From Magallana angulata (taxonomy: Eukaryota; Mollusca; Bivalvia; Ostreida; Ostreidae): a stretch of 64,000 bases of DNA. Shown in pieces: positions 14,200-25,400 of the stretch (position 1 is the stretch's first letter; each line of letters begins with the position of its first letter). Under the pieces are notes generated by a model. That model was not told where the DNA came from and ran no database searches. It saw only the letters and a list, made by a program, of their open reading frames with translations. A program made the translations under genes and the position numbers. The stretch is from positions 20,149,566 through 20,213,565 of the forward strand of contig NC_069118.1 in the NCBI RefSeq assembly GCF_025612915.1, read 5' to 3'.

Positions 14200-16710
14200 A
14201 ACATTTAAAAAAAGAAATAACAATGAATAAATAAGTTTTCGTGTTTTGCAAATTACCGTAAGGAAAGCCATTTTATTTTATAATAGGTGGGGAAAAGAAT
14301 TTACTCTATGTGATTTCAACTTACACAATGTCAGCTTCATGTATACACCGTTCGGTTGATCTATGAAATTCTGTCAGCTATATGCCCTCTCCAATTTCAA
14401 TGTGTATCAATTTCCTAGCTACATGTATAGACTGTCTCCTCTCCCTTTAACAGAAACGTGATCACGTTATTGATAAAAACTGAGTAATTTGAGTTCTCAT
14501 ACAAGATAAATGAATCTATTCGATACCACCGCTGTTTTATTTTCTTGTAGTCAGATCAAATGTATTAAGTCTCGTAAAGGGAAGATTCGAACAGTATTCA
14601 ATGTTTTTCGACTTGTGATAACATCGAGAAAACGTATGGAGAAGAAAATCTTGAGCTAGCTTGAAGACTTCGAGACGACAAAGAAATTGAAGAATATTTG
14701 CACAGAAAACATGCCATAACATCGATAAATCTAAGAGCGACTCTAGTTTGGCAATCGGTTTTTAGAACGCAGTTCGCAATTGAATAGTGAACTGCGTTCT
14801 ATAGAACGCAGTTCGCAATTCAAAATTTAGTTTTCATATTTGGGGCCCGCTTGCCTTATATGCAATTGAATAGTGAACTGCGTTCTATAAAACGCAGTTC
14901 GCAATTCAAAATTTAGAATTTATATTTGGGGCCCACTTGCCTTATATGCAATTGAATAGTGAACTGCGTTCTATAGAACGCAGTTCGCAATTCAAAATTT
15001 AGAATTCATATTTGGGGCCCGCTTGCCTTATATACAATTGAATAGTGAACTGCGTTCTATAGAACGCAGTTCGCAATTCAAAATTTAGAATTCATATTTG
15101 GGGCCCGCTTGCCTTATATACAATTGAATAGTGAACTGCGTTCTATAGAACGCAGTTCGCAATTCAAAATTTAGAATTCATACTTGCCTTATATACACTT
15201 GCCTTATATTTAGAATTTATATTTGGGGCCCGCTTGCCTTATATGCAATTGAATAGTGAACTGCGTTCTATAGAACGCAGTTCGCAATTCAAAATTTAGA
15301 ATTCATATTTGGGGCCCGCTTGCCTTATATACAATTGAATAGTGAACTGCGTTCTATAGAACGCAGTTCGCAATTCAAAATTTAGAATTCATACTTGCCT
15401 TATATACACTTGCCTTATATACAATTGAATAGTGAACTGCGTTCTATAGAATGCAGTTCGCAATTCAAAATTTAGAATTCATACTTGGGGCCCGCTTGCC
15501 TTATATGCAATTGAATAGGGAACTGCGTTCTATAGAACGCAGTTCGCAATTCAAAATTTAGATTTCATATTTGGGGCCCGCTTGCCTTATATACAATTGA
15601 ATAGTGAACTGCGTTCTATAGAACGCAGTTCGCAATTCAAAATTTAGAATTCATATTTGGGGCCCGCTTGCCTTATATACAATTGAATAGTGAACTGCGT
15701 TCTATAGAACGCAGTTCGCAATTCAAAATTTAGAATTCATACTTGCCTTATATACACTTGCCTTATATACAATTGAATAGTGAACTGCGTTCTATAGAAT
15801 GCAGTTCGCAATTCAAAATTTAGAATTCATACTTGGGGCCCGCTTGCCTTATATGCAATTGAATAGTGAACTGCGTTCTATAGAACGCAGTTCGCAATTC
15901 AAAATTTAGAATTCATACTTGCCTTATATACACTTGCCTTATATACAATTGAATAGTGAACTGCGTTCTATAGAACGCAGTTTGCAATTCAAAATTTAGA
16001 ATTCATACTTGGGGCCCGCTTGCCTTATATGCAATTGAATAGTGAACTGCGTTCTATAGAACGCAGTTCGCAATTCAAAATTTAGAATTCATACTTGGGG
16101 CCCGCTTGCCTTATATGCAATTGAATAGTGAACTGCGTTCTATAGAACTATTCAATTGCATATAAGGCAAGCGGGCCCCAAGTATGAATTCTAAATTTTG
16201 AATTGCGAACTGCGTTCTATAGAACGCAGTTCACTATTCAATTGCATATAAGGCAAGCGGGCCCCAAATATGAATTCTAAATTTTGAATTGCGAACTGCG
16301 TTCTATAGAACGCAGATCACTATTCAATCGCACTAAATTTTGAATTGCGAACTGCGTTCTATAGAACGCAGTTCACTATTCAATTGCATATAAGGGAAGC
16401 GGGCCCCAAATATGAATTCTAAATTTTGAATTGCGAACTGCGTTCTATAGAACGCAGTTCACTATTCAATCGCACTATATTTTGAATTGCGAACTGCGTT
16501 CTATAGAACGCAGTTCACTATTCAATTGCGAACTGCGAACTGCGAACTGCGTTCTAAAAACCGATTGCCCTCTAGTTTGACGCATCACAACGATCTTAAA
16601 AACCCAATCATATCATCTACAAGTCATCAATAAAGAGGGGGAAAATTTGGTTTTTCATTGAAGATAAAAAATTCAAATGGGATAGTTGCATGGGAAAAAC
16701 ATACTGTTCG
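14200..16710 (+). repeat. Segmental duplication, left copy (interrupted by a foldback element)
   Basis: With 14750-16569 removed, this segment aligns in the same orientation with about 19840-20515. Shared landmarks in order are TTTTCGTGTTT, a TTACCGTAA/TATCGTAAAG block, ACAATGTCAG, TGTAT-CACC, GTTGATCTA, ATACAAGAT-AATG, TCTTGTAGTCAG/CCTTGCAGTCAG, GAAGACT-CGA, ACATCGAT-AATCTA, TCATATCA, TCAATAAAG-GGG, TTTGGTTTT and AAATGGGATAGTTGC. Neither copy shows a recognisable gene. Confidence 0.65.
14750..16569. mobile_element. Foldback-like DNA transposon with internal palindromic satellite, 9-bp TSD
   Basis: The element begins GGCAATCGGTTTTTAGAACG and ends with the exact inverse. The first 28 bp are a perfect terminal inverted repeat, after which the right end carries two extra 7-bp AGTTCGC steps. 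It is flanked by the 9-bp direct repeat CTCTAGTTT at 14741-14749 and 16570-16578. The interior is an array of ~86-bp units, each centred on a perfect 26-bp palindrome whose core is TGCGTTCTATAGAACGCA, joined by a TTTGGGGCCCGCTTGCC spacer. About 16 units run in one orientation up to about 16,149, then about 5 run inverted, so the whole element can fold back on itself. Some units carry a shortened spacer. There is no coding region. Long repeat-filled inverted arms with 9-bp target duplications resemble Foldback or Mutator-like non-autonomous elements. The superfamily is inferred from TSD length alone. Confidence 0.85.
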
Positions 16711-17104
16711 AAGCAAAGTAAGAGCCAGTAGACCCAAAAATGTTAACACCGACATTCCCTATTCACGAAAGGCAGAAAACTATATGTACACACAGTCATA
16801 GATTCTTTGAAACTAGAAACAGAATAAACAAAAGTATACACGCCTAGAATCTATTTATTTACTTGTTTTTGATTCCTGTTATCAGGTCATAAAACGCCTA
16901 CTAGGACAAATTCGATTGGTTGCTTTGCCAGGCGTTTTTTATTTGAAACTTGTGTCTGTTCGTTAAATATAAAATATGCAACCAAAACCATTATTACTAA
17001 ACCATAGTTCATATGCAAATCTTTTAATTAGTTTATCGTACATTTCCAATAAACTGCAATGAACATGTGATAAGCGCTCGTCGTGTTGTACGGGCAATAT
17101 GACA
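16711..17104. other. Short non-coding stretch
   Basis: AT-rich sequence between the duplicated segment and the first member of the alternating repeat cluster. Nothing is recognised. Confidence 0.4.
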
Positions 17105-17490
17105 TCTTGATGAATAACAAACTGTTACCCTTTAAGGGTGATGCGCAGCCTTCTTGTACATTTGAGAATGAAAATATTCCTGGAACTGGCTTGTTCCTGT
17201 CCAAAACCTACCAAATCTGTTGTGGGAGGATAAAAATGCAATAAATATGTGGTTCTACATGCTGTTTTCTATGCAAATTATGCATACAAGATCAAAATAC
17301 AGCCTTTTTAATCACTAAGAACTGCAAAGCTACAGACATGAAATAAATATTTAAAAATATGAAAAAATATGAAAGGAGGGCATTGGTATCCACTCTACAA
17401 CCATTTGTTGAGAAAAAGGCCAACGCTCGTTTATTCAAGTTGTAATTTTGTCTCACAAAGGGTACCCTATTCTTAAATGGGCCTCAAAAA
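17105..17490 (-). repeat. Alternating ~400-bp repeat, copy 1
   Basis: Orientation is set so that plus reads from a GGGTACCCTATTTTGAGG head to a GTACAAGATGGCCGCACATC tail. This copy is inverted. It ends at about 17,490 with a head extension (TTGATAGTTTTTGAGGCCCA on the minus strand) that only copy 6 shares. Confidence 0.7.
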
Positions 17491-17689
17491 CTATCAATTA
17501 CATTTAATTTTTTCTACCATATCCGAATTTTAAAAAGAATTTACTTTAATCATTTCTCAAAGAATGAAAAATCAAATTCGGGATTGGTTTAGGGCTGTTT
17601 GTCACATTTAACACATATTTCTTGAAATGACATTAATTTTTAAATTAATTTTCTGTGAATATTTAACGTCAATGTTCCTCCATAAACAA

Positions 17690-18118
17690 AGTAGTTCTTA
17701 GTATAGACTGGCTTTTTCTTGCTTGTTATAAAAATAGATCCCATGCCGACTGATAAAAATAGGACACTTTATTTTGAGGCAAAGTTACAATGTTTATGTG
17801 CAAGATTCATCCATTTTCTAAACAAAATGGTTGTAGAGATGAGAACAATGAACCCCCTCATTTTTTTCAGATTTTTAAATTCTTCAAAATTAGTCTGTAT
17901 CTGCGCAGTTCGACAGCTGTTTTAAGTAATTAAGAAGGCATTGTCCTATTTTTCTATGCATAATTTGCATACAAAACAACACGTAGAACCTCCTATTTAT
18001 TGCTTTTGTATCTTTTGGCGAAAGTTTTGGTTAGTTTCGGACAGAAAAAAAGCCAGTTCAAGAAATGTTTATATTCTTATCCTCAATTGTACAAGATCCC
18101 GCACATCTCCCTTAAGGC
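17690..18118 (+). repeat. Alternating ~400-bp repeat, copy 2
   Basis: Full-length copy in plus orientation. Its head flank (AGTATAGACTGG, then ATAGATCCCATGCCGACTGA) is shared in inverted form only with copy 5, making copies 2 and 5 an inverted pair. Confidence 0.7.
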
Positions 18119-18420
18119 CCAAACTGGCTTGTTTCTGCCCAAAACTGAAGCAAAAATGTTGCCAAAAGATATAAAAAGCAATGAATATGAAGTCCTACAT
18201 GTCATTTTGTTTACAAAGTATGCATACAATAACAGAACAATGCTTTTTTAATCACTCAGAACAGCTTTCGAACTGTGCAGCTACAGACTTATTTTGAAGA
18301 TTTAAAAATTTGTAAAAATAGAAAGGGAGTCTATACGTGTCCTCTCTACAACCATTTGTTAAGAAAAAGTTTGAATCTTGTACATTTATATTGTAACGTT
18401 GCCTCAAAATAGGGTACCCT
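18119..18420 (-). repeat. Alternating ~400-bp repeat, copy 3
   Basis: Inverted copy abutting the tail of copy 2. It contains the family's internal landmarks CTACAACCATTTGTTAAG and TTGCCTCAAAATAGGGTACC. Confidence 0.7.
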
Positions 18421-18545
18421 ATTTATTGCTTTTATATATCTTGGCAACAGGTTGGCCAATTTCGGGTAGAAAGAAGCCAGTTCAGAAATGTTTACATTCT
18501 CATCCTCAAATGTACAAGAAGTCCGCACATCCCCCTCAAAACTGT
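18410..18545 (+). repeat. Alternating ~400-bp repeat, copy 4 (internally deleted)
   Basis: It shares the GGGTACCCTAT head with copy 3 as a palindromic junction, then jumps directly to the last ~120 bp of the family. About 250 bp are missing. Confidence 0.65.
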
Positions 18546-18644
18546 AGCTCGGTTATGATTTTATTAGCTTTGTAAAACACGGAAACATTCTATGATGAAA
18601 ACAACAACCAAAGTCTCATAAATACGAAGAATAGAGAATAGACA

Positions 18645-18925
18645 GAACCTTAAAGAGAATGAGCAGCCATCTTGTACATTCAAGAATACGAATGCAAATA
18701 TTTCTTGAACTGGCTTGCTTCTGTCCGAAACTGACCAAAACCGTTGTAAAAATCTGAAAGGGTTCCTCTTGTTGTCCTCTCTACAACCATTTTTGGAGAA
18801 AAAGTTTGAATCTTGCACATTAATGTTGTAACTCTGCCTCAAAATAGGGTACACTATTTAAATCAGTCGGTATGGGATCTGTTTTTAGAACAACAAACTC
18901 CAGTCTATACTGTTAGAACTCCTGT
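18645..18925 (-). repeat. Alternating ~400-bp repeat, copy 5 (internally deleted)
   Basis: Inverted copy with the middle portion absent. Head flank matches copy 2. Confidence 0.65.
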
Positions 18926-19219
18926 GTCTTTTGAGGCACATTAACGTTATACGTTTAAAAAGTAAACATATTATTTCAGTTTTCGTTTCATCGTTTTTGA
19001 AAGGGGGGGCCAGACTCATCCAAAAAATCTTGACAAACAAAAAAAAAAAAAGGTAATTTGGATTTTTCCAAACTCTTCAAAATCCTAATCATATGAAAAT
19101 TTTAAAAAATTTGTTGCTGCACAAAAAGTGGAGGGGGGGGGGGGGGCTGATGCTACGTGCCTGTATTTCAATTAAAATATATCTTCAATGTACCTCCATT
19201 GAAACAGACAAATATATCA

Positions 19220-19625
19220 TGTGGGAATTGATAGTTTTTTATGCCCATTTTAAGAATAGGGTACCCTATTTTGAGATAAAGTTACATCTTAAATAAGCAA
19301 GCATTGATCTTTTTCTCAGCAAATGGTTGTAGAGAGGACAACATTGAACCCCCTTCATATTTTTTCAGATTTTTAACTCTTCAAAGTATGTCTGTAGCTG
19401 CGCACTTTGACAGATGTTCTAAGAGATTAAAAAGGCATTGTTTTCTTCTTGTATGCATACTTTTCAAACAAAATGACATGTAGGACTTCATATTTATTGC
19501 TTTTGTATCTTTTAGCAACAGTTTTGGTCAGTTTCTTGGCAGATATTAAACAAGCAGTTCAAAAAATGTTTACATTCTTATCCTCAAATGTACAAGATGG
19601 CCGCACATCCCCCATTTATCTATAA
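19220..19625 (+). repeat. Alternating ~400-bp repeat, copy 6
   Basis: Full-length plus-orientation copy. Head flank (TTGATAGTTTTTTATGCCCA) matches copy 1, so copies 1 and 6 form the outermost inverted pair of the cluster. A 14-base G run lies just upstream at 19133-19146. Confidence 0.7.
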
Positions 19626-19839
19626 ATAAAAGGAAGATAATCTGGAAAAAGAAGATTACAACTTACCAACTAATAACATGAACATACAGATACATGTATA
19701 CAAGAAATGTCAATCATCTTAAAAGTAAAGATGATTAAAAAAAATTTTAAAACATACATTGTAGCACCTAGTACTCAATCTTCGTTTAGATTTACATGTA
19801 TTAACCAAACTCTAGCAAGTGTCCTTTCGAAAGAATAGT

Positions 19840-20515
19840 AAAAAGCGAAGTTCTCGTGTTTAACGAATTATCGTAAAGCAAGCTCGATTTCGAACATAAA
19901 CTTAAGGCTTAAGTACTCTTTTGACTATTACGTTTCTGAACAATGTGGCATGTAAATAAAAATATGGGGACGAGATAATACTAAATTTGTGTGCTTTTAA
20001 AGTAACTAAACAATGTCAGGTACGTGATGTATGCACCTTTCTGTTGATCTAGTGTAATGCAATTCAGTCAGTTACATGCCCTTTCAAATTCTGTAACAAC
20101 ATGCTACTGCATACCCTTACTAAACTTTATCAAACAAGAGATCACACTAAAACAAACGAGTTACATTAGATCCCATACAAGATGAATACATCTACTGGAA
20201 ACAATGTCGGTTTTTTCCCTTGCAGTCAGTATCAATGTACGTGCAAGTGGAAGATGCATATAGCAACATGGGTTTTATTGAGAAAAGTACAGAGTAGGAA
20301 ATCTTTTAAAACCAGCTCGAAGACTCGACGACCCTTTGTAGAAGTTTGGTTAGGTCTAAACATCGATTAATCTATGATCAAGTCTATTTCGTTACTACGA
20401 CCTTAAACAGCCAGTCATATCAACAAATCGTCAATAAAGTGGGAACAAATTTGGTTTTCCATAAAGCATCCAAGGAGCTGAAAATAGAGTGAAATGGGAT
20501 AGTTGCGTGAGCAAA
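19840..20515 (+). repeat. Segmental duplication, right copy (no foldback insertion)
   Basis: Partner of 14200-16710. At the position matching the transposon it reads AGTCTATTTC once, which corresponds to a single unduplicated CTCTAGTTT target. This copy therefore carries the pre-insertion arrangement. Confidence 0.65.
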
Positions 20516-20670
20516 ATATTGTAAATTGTAATAATTGTAAATTAAAGATATTACTATTTCTTTAAATAACGAAAAGCATAAATCTGTTACCAGTTCACTT
20601 ATTGTCTTAAAAATCAGGGATTCATGAGAATTACAAAAACAGGAAAAACAGAAGTATTCTTATTCAGCAA

Positions 20671-20768
20671 AATTTTAATGTACATGCACAACCGGTTTAA
20701 GCATAATTTACAGCTGAATTATACTTGATAGAATCTAAGTGGACAGGTTTCTCTGTCAACCTTATCAC
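20671..20768 (+). repeat. Local direct duplication, copy 1
   Basis: A ~95-bp segment matching 21174-21267, with landmarks CATGCACAACCGG, GCTGAATTATACTTGATA, GTGGACAGGTTTCT and GTCAACCTTATCA. The offset is about 500 bp. No coding signal was seen. Confidence 0.8.
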
Positions 20769-21173
20769 TTATCACTTGCCTCCTTCGCATGAAATTGAGA
20801 AAGAGAGGTCACATTTGTTTAAAATTTCTATATTTTTACGTAGCGTTCATTAAAAAAAACAAATATAATTATATAACAAATGAATATTGCGCATTTATTG
20901 ATATCTTCATAGAATCCTCTGTTTATCCGGAATCGATACTCATTTGACTCGAAAGTTAGTTTTCGACAGGAACGACTACTCTCTTTGTTTACATTTTGAC
21001 CTACAAGTTTAGTACAAGTACAACTTCGTAAGACGGTAACTTGGTAAGTATTATACACAAATAAAACAACCCTGGTGCATTGATTTAATGGTTTCTAAGC
21101 AACTGGAAAATCAACAAAAAATAGTTATTCGGTTAAACTATAACAATTATAAGACTGCAATATATCATTTAGA

Positions 21174-21267
21174 AAAATTGTAATGCACATGCACAACCGG
21201 TACGTGGTACAGGCTGAATTATACTTGATACAATCGAAGTGGACAGGTTTCTGTGTCAACCTTATCA
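21174..21267 (+). repeat. Local direct duplication, copy 2
   Basis: Matches 20671-20768 with a handful of differences, more recent-looking than the other duplications in this region. Confidence 0.8.
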
Positions 21268-21758
21268 ATAACTTGAATAAGTATATGATATGGGGAATGC
21301 AGAATAATATTAGGAGAACATGGACAGTGTGTGTAGTATGCAATATACACATTTACATATATATAAGCATGCGGTACTCGTGTGCACCATATGAGGGTTT
21401 GCTCAATTCTTGTTAAAAATATTGAAAAAAAAAATCATATTACTATTTGATTATATAGAACTTGTTTTAGCAGATGTCTAGTAAAGTCAGTAGTGATATC
21501 ACAAATTTTTTACACCCCTTGAGCAAACCTTAGTTTTGTATAAACAGATGGCTAATTGGTCTGTTATTAACTAGTCCTATAAACTGTACTATACAAAATG
21601 TTTCATTGTGCAGGGCATTTACTTGGAAACCATAGAGAGCCAGTGTTGACAACTCTCACGTGTGTGATGCTGGTGGATGACCATTGTGATGTGGATAAGA
21701 CACAGGTACAGTGGGAGAAACGCATACAATACCTACTGCTGTGCGACCAGTTCTTGCA

Positions 21759-21867
21759 GAGTACCATTTCTCGCCAGTGCACTGTTATGTCACGTCATTT
21801 TATCAACACATAAATCATATACGAAAAATGACATAACAATGCACTGGCAGTAAATGGACTGGTACTC
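21759..21867. repeat. Imperfect palindrome / hairpin
   Basis: Arms of ~38 nt, built on GAGTACCA, CCAGTGCA and TGTTATGTCA on the left and their inverses on the right (TGACATAACA, TGCACTGG, TGGTACTC). They surround a ~28-nt loop. Weaker symmetry appears to extend outward. It may be a miniature foldback element. Confidence 0.6.
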
Positions 21868-22217
21868 AGCTAGAATTGGTGGCATGCCAGTAGAGTGTAT
21901 CAGTATCAACATCTCTGAGTCTGGTAGGCTAGAGTCCCAAGGACTGGCAAAGATAATGTATCTTTGTTTTTGTGTGAACCACCACTGATGAATAGCACAG
22001 TGGAAAGTCTGCTTGCACCATTTTACAGTCATATATCTTGTAACCATTCATCAGATTTTATTTATAACTGTTCATTTCTCATTCATAAAGCTGATCTTTG
22101 TTTGTTGTATACATTTGTATGTACAAAAATACACTGTATAACTTGTATTGGGAAAGTGGTACATATATAAGTATCATAGCCTGTATGATAACATCTGTTA
22201 TTTTATCTTTTTAACAG

Positions 22218-22430
22218 TTTAAGATTCGCCCTCCCATACTCAACAAGATCATGGTCTAGGCCACTGAAGAATCGACACAAACTCCATTCAGTATTGAGAG
22301 GGTACAGCGTGACGACCCAGCCAGGGGCTGTAGATTCCCTGTCCATCATGTCCTCAGACAGGCACCAGGACCTCAGGGACATATTCAACACAGCCATATC
22401 ATCTGTACTACCCGCCAAAATGATAACAAG
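22218..22430 (+). CDS. GLYCTK: GLYCTK exon with N-terminal extension
   Basis: Preceded by the acceptor TTTTTAACAG. The first base finishes a codon from an earlier exon. The frame then reads LRFALPYSTRSW onward, with many Arg, Ser and Lys and almost no acidic residues, until Met-Ser-Ser-Asp at 22348 (DLRDIFNTAISSVLPAKM), which aligns with the start of the kinase domain. It ends in phase 2 at AG|GTAATA. Confidence 0.85.
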
Positions 22431-25400
22431 GTAATAATATTGCATCAATTGAGTATTTGTTTCTCAGTACTCTACACATTACAGTTGAACTTTGATATCT
22501 CGAACACTGATATCTCGAATACAATGGATATATCAAAGTGATTTGTAAGTCCCAACCACCTATTTTTTAACTGTTTTACCCTTGATATCTCGAATACTCA
22601 GATACCGGTATATGTAAATGAAGTTTTTGAACAGTCCCATCTATTTTGAGATAATGAAGTTTGACTGTATAATTATGTTCAGTTGATGAAAATTGACATG
22701 TTTGCAGGGCTCTGACTGTGAAGGACAACACTCTCCATGTTGGGGGGAGGGAGTATGAACTGGACAAGAATGTGTACGTGGTGGGGTTTGGTAAGGCGGT
22801 GGCAGGAATGGCCCGGGCAGTGGAGGATCAGCTCCACCACCACATCATTGACGGCATCATCAGTGTACCGCACAGACTCGGCACGACTCTCAGGGAACTT
22901 GGCAAAGGGTGAGGCACTCACAACATCACAGGTTTTTTTTTAAAACATCAATAACTGGTGCCCAACACCACATGTAGTTAATGAATTAGAAATAATGATG
23001 TACATGTTCAAATGAATCTTGACTGCTTTTCATGTGTTTTGTTTCTACAAATTGTTACTTTGTTTCTGTTGACATCATTCAGTGATAATAAGTGTGGCTA
23101 ATGTATCAATTTTTCTTTTATCTTATGAAACTCTGTATACAATTCTTCTAAAAAAAACTGCTCAAACTGTGTCCTTCTCCAGTCATGTGTATTTGACCAT
23201 ATTAATGGCTGTTCTTCATGAAATATCTTAATCTATGTTCTGTTCCCCTGATTTCAGTGATCTATGGTTGAAGCAGAACACCAAACTAAAGGTGATGGAG
23301 GGAGCGAAGGGAAACCTCCCTGATGCTGATTCGGAGAGGGCCGCCCATGCCATCAAGAAATTAGTGACCAGCCTGACAGAGAGACACATCCTGATCGTGC
23401 TGATATCTGGTAATTATCACTAGCTGATTATTGCTCATAGCACTTCATAATGTGTGGTTGTTTTGTCTCAGAATTACAGTGGAGATTGTTTAATCTGATG
23501 CATGATAAAATAGTAGATACTGACTGGTAAAAAAGAAGTTCTGGTGAATGTTTTATTAATATTTAAGAACTCATTTTTTGAGTATTATGAGGTGATAAAA
23601 TATAGTCAGAGGTGATCAAATTCAAATAAAGCCCAAAGGACTTTATGAAAGATTTGATCATGCCCGACCGTATTTGATCACCTCATAATATTCATAGAAT
23701 GATTCTTTATTACTTATTTATTTGTATAATTTACAACAATTGTACAATTAAATATTGAAATAGTCATTGATGAAATTTACTGAAGTATGCATTACAAAAT
23801 TGAATAGTAATGTTACATGTATCACAGGCAATGATGCTGGAAAATGTAAATAAGTATGGGTAGATATGATATTATTTTTTTTACATGCGATTCAGATTAA
23901 GCAACCTTCAATGTATACATGTTTACAGTAGTATATAATGATTGATAGTTTCATGTTTTACACTGGTGCTGTGCACTGTGGAAACATATTTCATTTGTTT
24001 TACGTTTCACCGGCAGCACAGATAATATTTAGAGCATAAAAATATAGATAAGAAGATGGGTTGTCTTCGCATTTTGTCAAATGTTTATGCATTCTTGCTT
24101 TTCATTCTGTTTAGCATAGAAGCTTACACATAGTCCTAATCTTGTCTAGTGTACTTTGTCAAAGAATCGAATGCCAGCATACATGTATGTTGGGTCCAGT
24201 ATGTGTACATGTTTTGACGCTGTATAGAATATAACAGTGTTATCATCATATGCAAGTGAATAGGTCCATATCTAACAGGTCCTTGAAGTTAAAAATAATT
24301 CCTTTTACAATACGAATAATTTCCTTACTATTATAATTATTATTAGTACTATTATAATGATTATAATTTTTATAAAAATGATAAATTATTTAATTAAATG
24401 ATTATAATTATGATTTTATTGTAGTACTTGGAATTATTTAATTGTAAAAAATATATTTTCAATGTCTGCATATGGTGCCTGTGCATATGGTATACAAATC
24501 TTGTTATAAAAAAATCAACAGGAAATTGTTTCTTGCAAGTTGGTTAGGAACAATAATCTAACTGTTGGTATAATGATATGTGTGTTCTTTTGTAAATAAC
24601 TTAAATGAATAAGATGCAATTTTATTTTGACAATGCTTTTGCGTTCTAGATGATACATCAGGTAACCTTGCCTAACTAATCAATGTGGTATCCTGGTACA
24701 TGTATGTCAGTTTTATAACAGCACAACCATTTTTTTCCAATTTCTTTTTCTAATTTCATTGCCTATACATTACACTAGCATTCATTCCTATATGTGTATT
24801 GGACGATTGATTAAATCAATATGAGCTGTATTTCTCAGAATCTTGTTTTGTTGCAGAAACGTGCTTTTAATATAAATCTGCATATAACTTTAATTTTATT
24901 GGTTAATGGAATTTTTAAGGTGTCATACATGTACATGCAATTTATCATATGAAAGATTTCTGAAAATTGCAGCTCGTATTGATATTAAATGTATTGCACT
25001 TTCATTTGTTTTCTTGCTGATATAATTACAAAACGTAGACATAACACTGTAGAAGTTTGACAGTGTGCGACTAATCGTTGATGTGTGTTATTTATATGAG
25101 GGTTGCGTCCCTTTAACTGTGTAGTGTAGCTCTGTGTGTGTTTACTCTTCACCAATGTGGCATCGTTAAAGGCCACTTCAAAAGGACCTTGCGTTATAGC
25201 TGAACATCATTTCTGTCAACTGAACAGGGACGAAGTCTTTCTCAATGCTCACTCGACTGAGGTGTTGGTCCTCCGCTCCTTTTTGTTTCTGTTTATACTT
25301 TTTTTCACTTGGTACATTGCTCTTTGAAAAAGTTTAGAAAATTCAAAATATTTGTAACTACACGTGTACTATGAAATTGCTGAGGCTGGTAGCTGGCCGT

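Larger units (their letters stand above)
20769..22217. other. Non-coding stretch upstream of the first identified GLYCTK exon
   Basis: It contains the second local-duplication copy and a hairpin. A consensus splice donor (TTG|GTAAGTA) at 21,044 could end an upstream untranslated exon of the plus-strand gene, but nothing coding precedes it. The promoter and first exon of GLYCTK must lie here or further left and were not identified. Confidence 0.4.

Noticed and set aside
14750-16569. CRISPR-like regular repeats
   Set aside because: Units are palindromic, spacers are themselves repeated, orientation switches once, and the block has terminal inverted repeats with a target duplication in an animal genome.
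21001-21050. GTAAGTA donor at 21,044 as the end of GLYCTK exon 1
   Set aside because: The upstream sequence has no open frame in the needed phase. It could only be untranslated, and there is no independent support.
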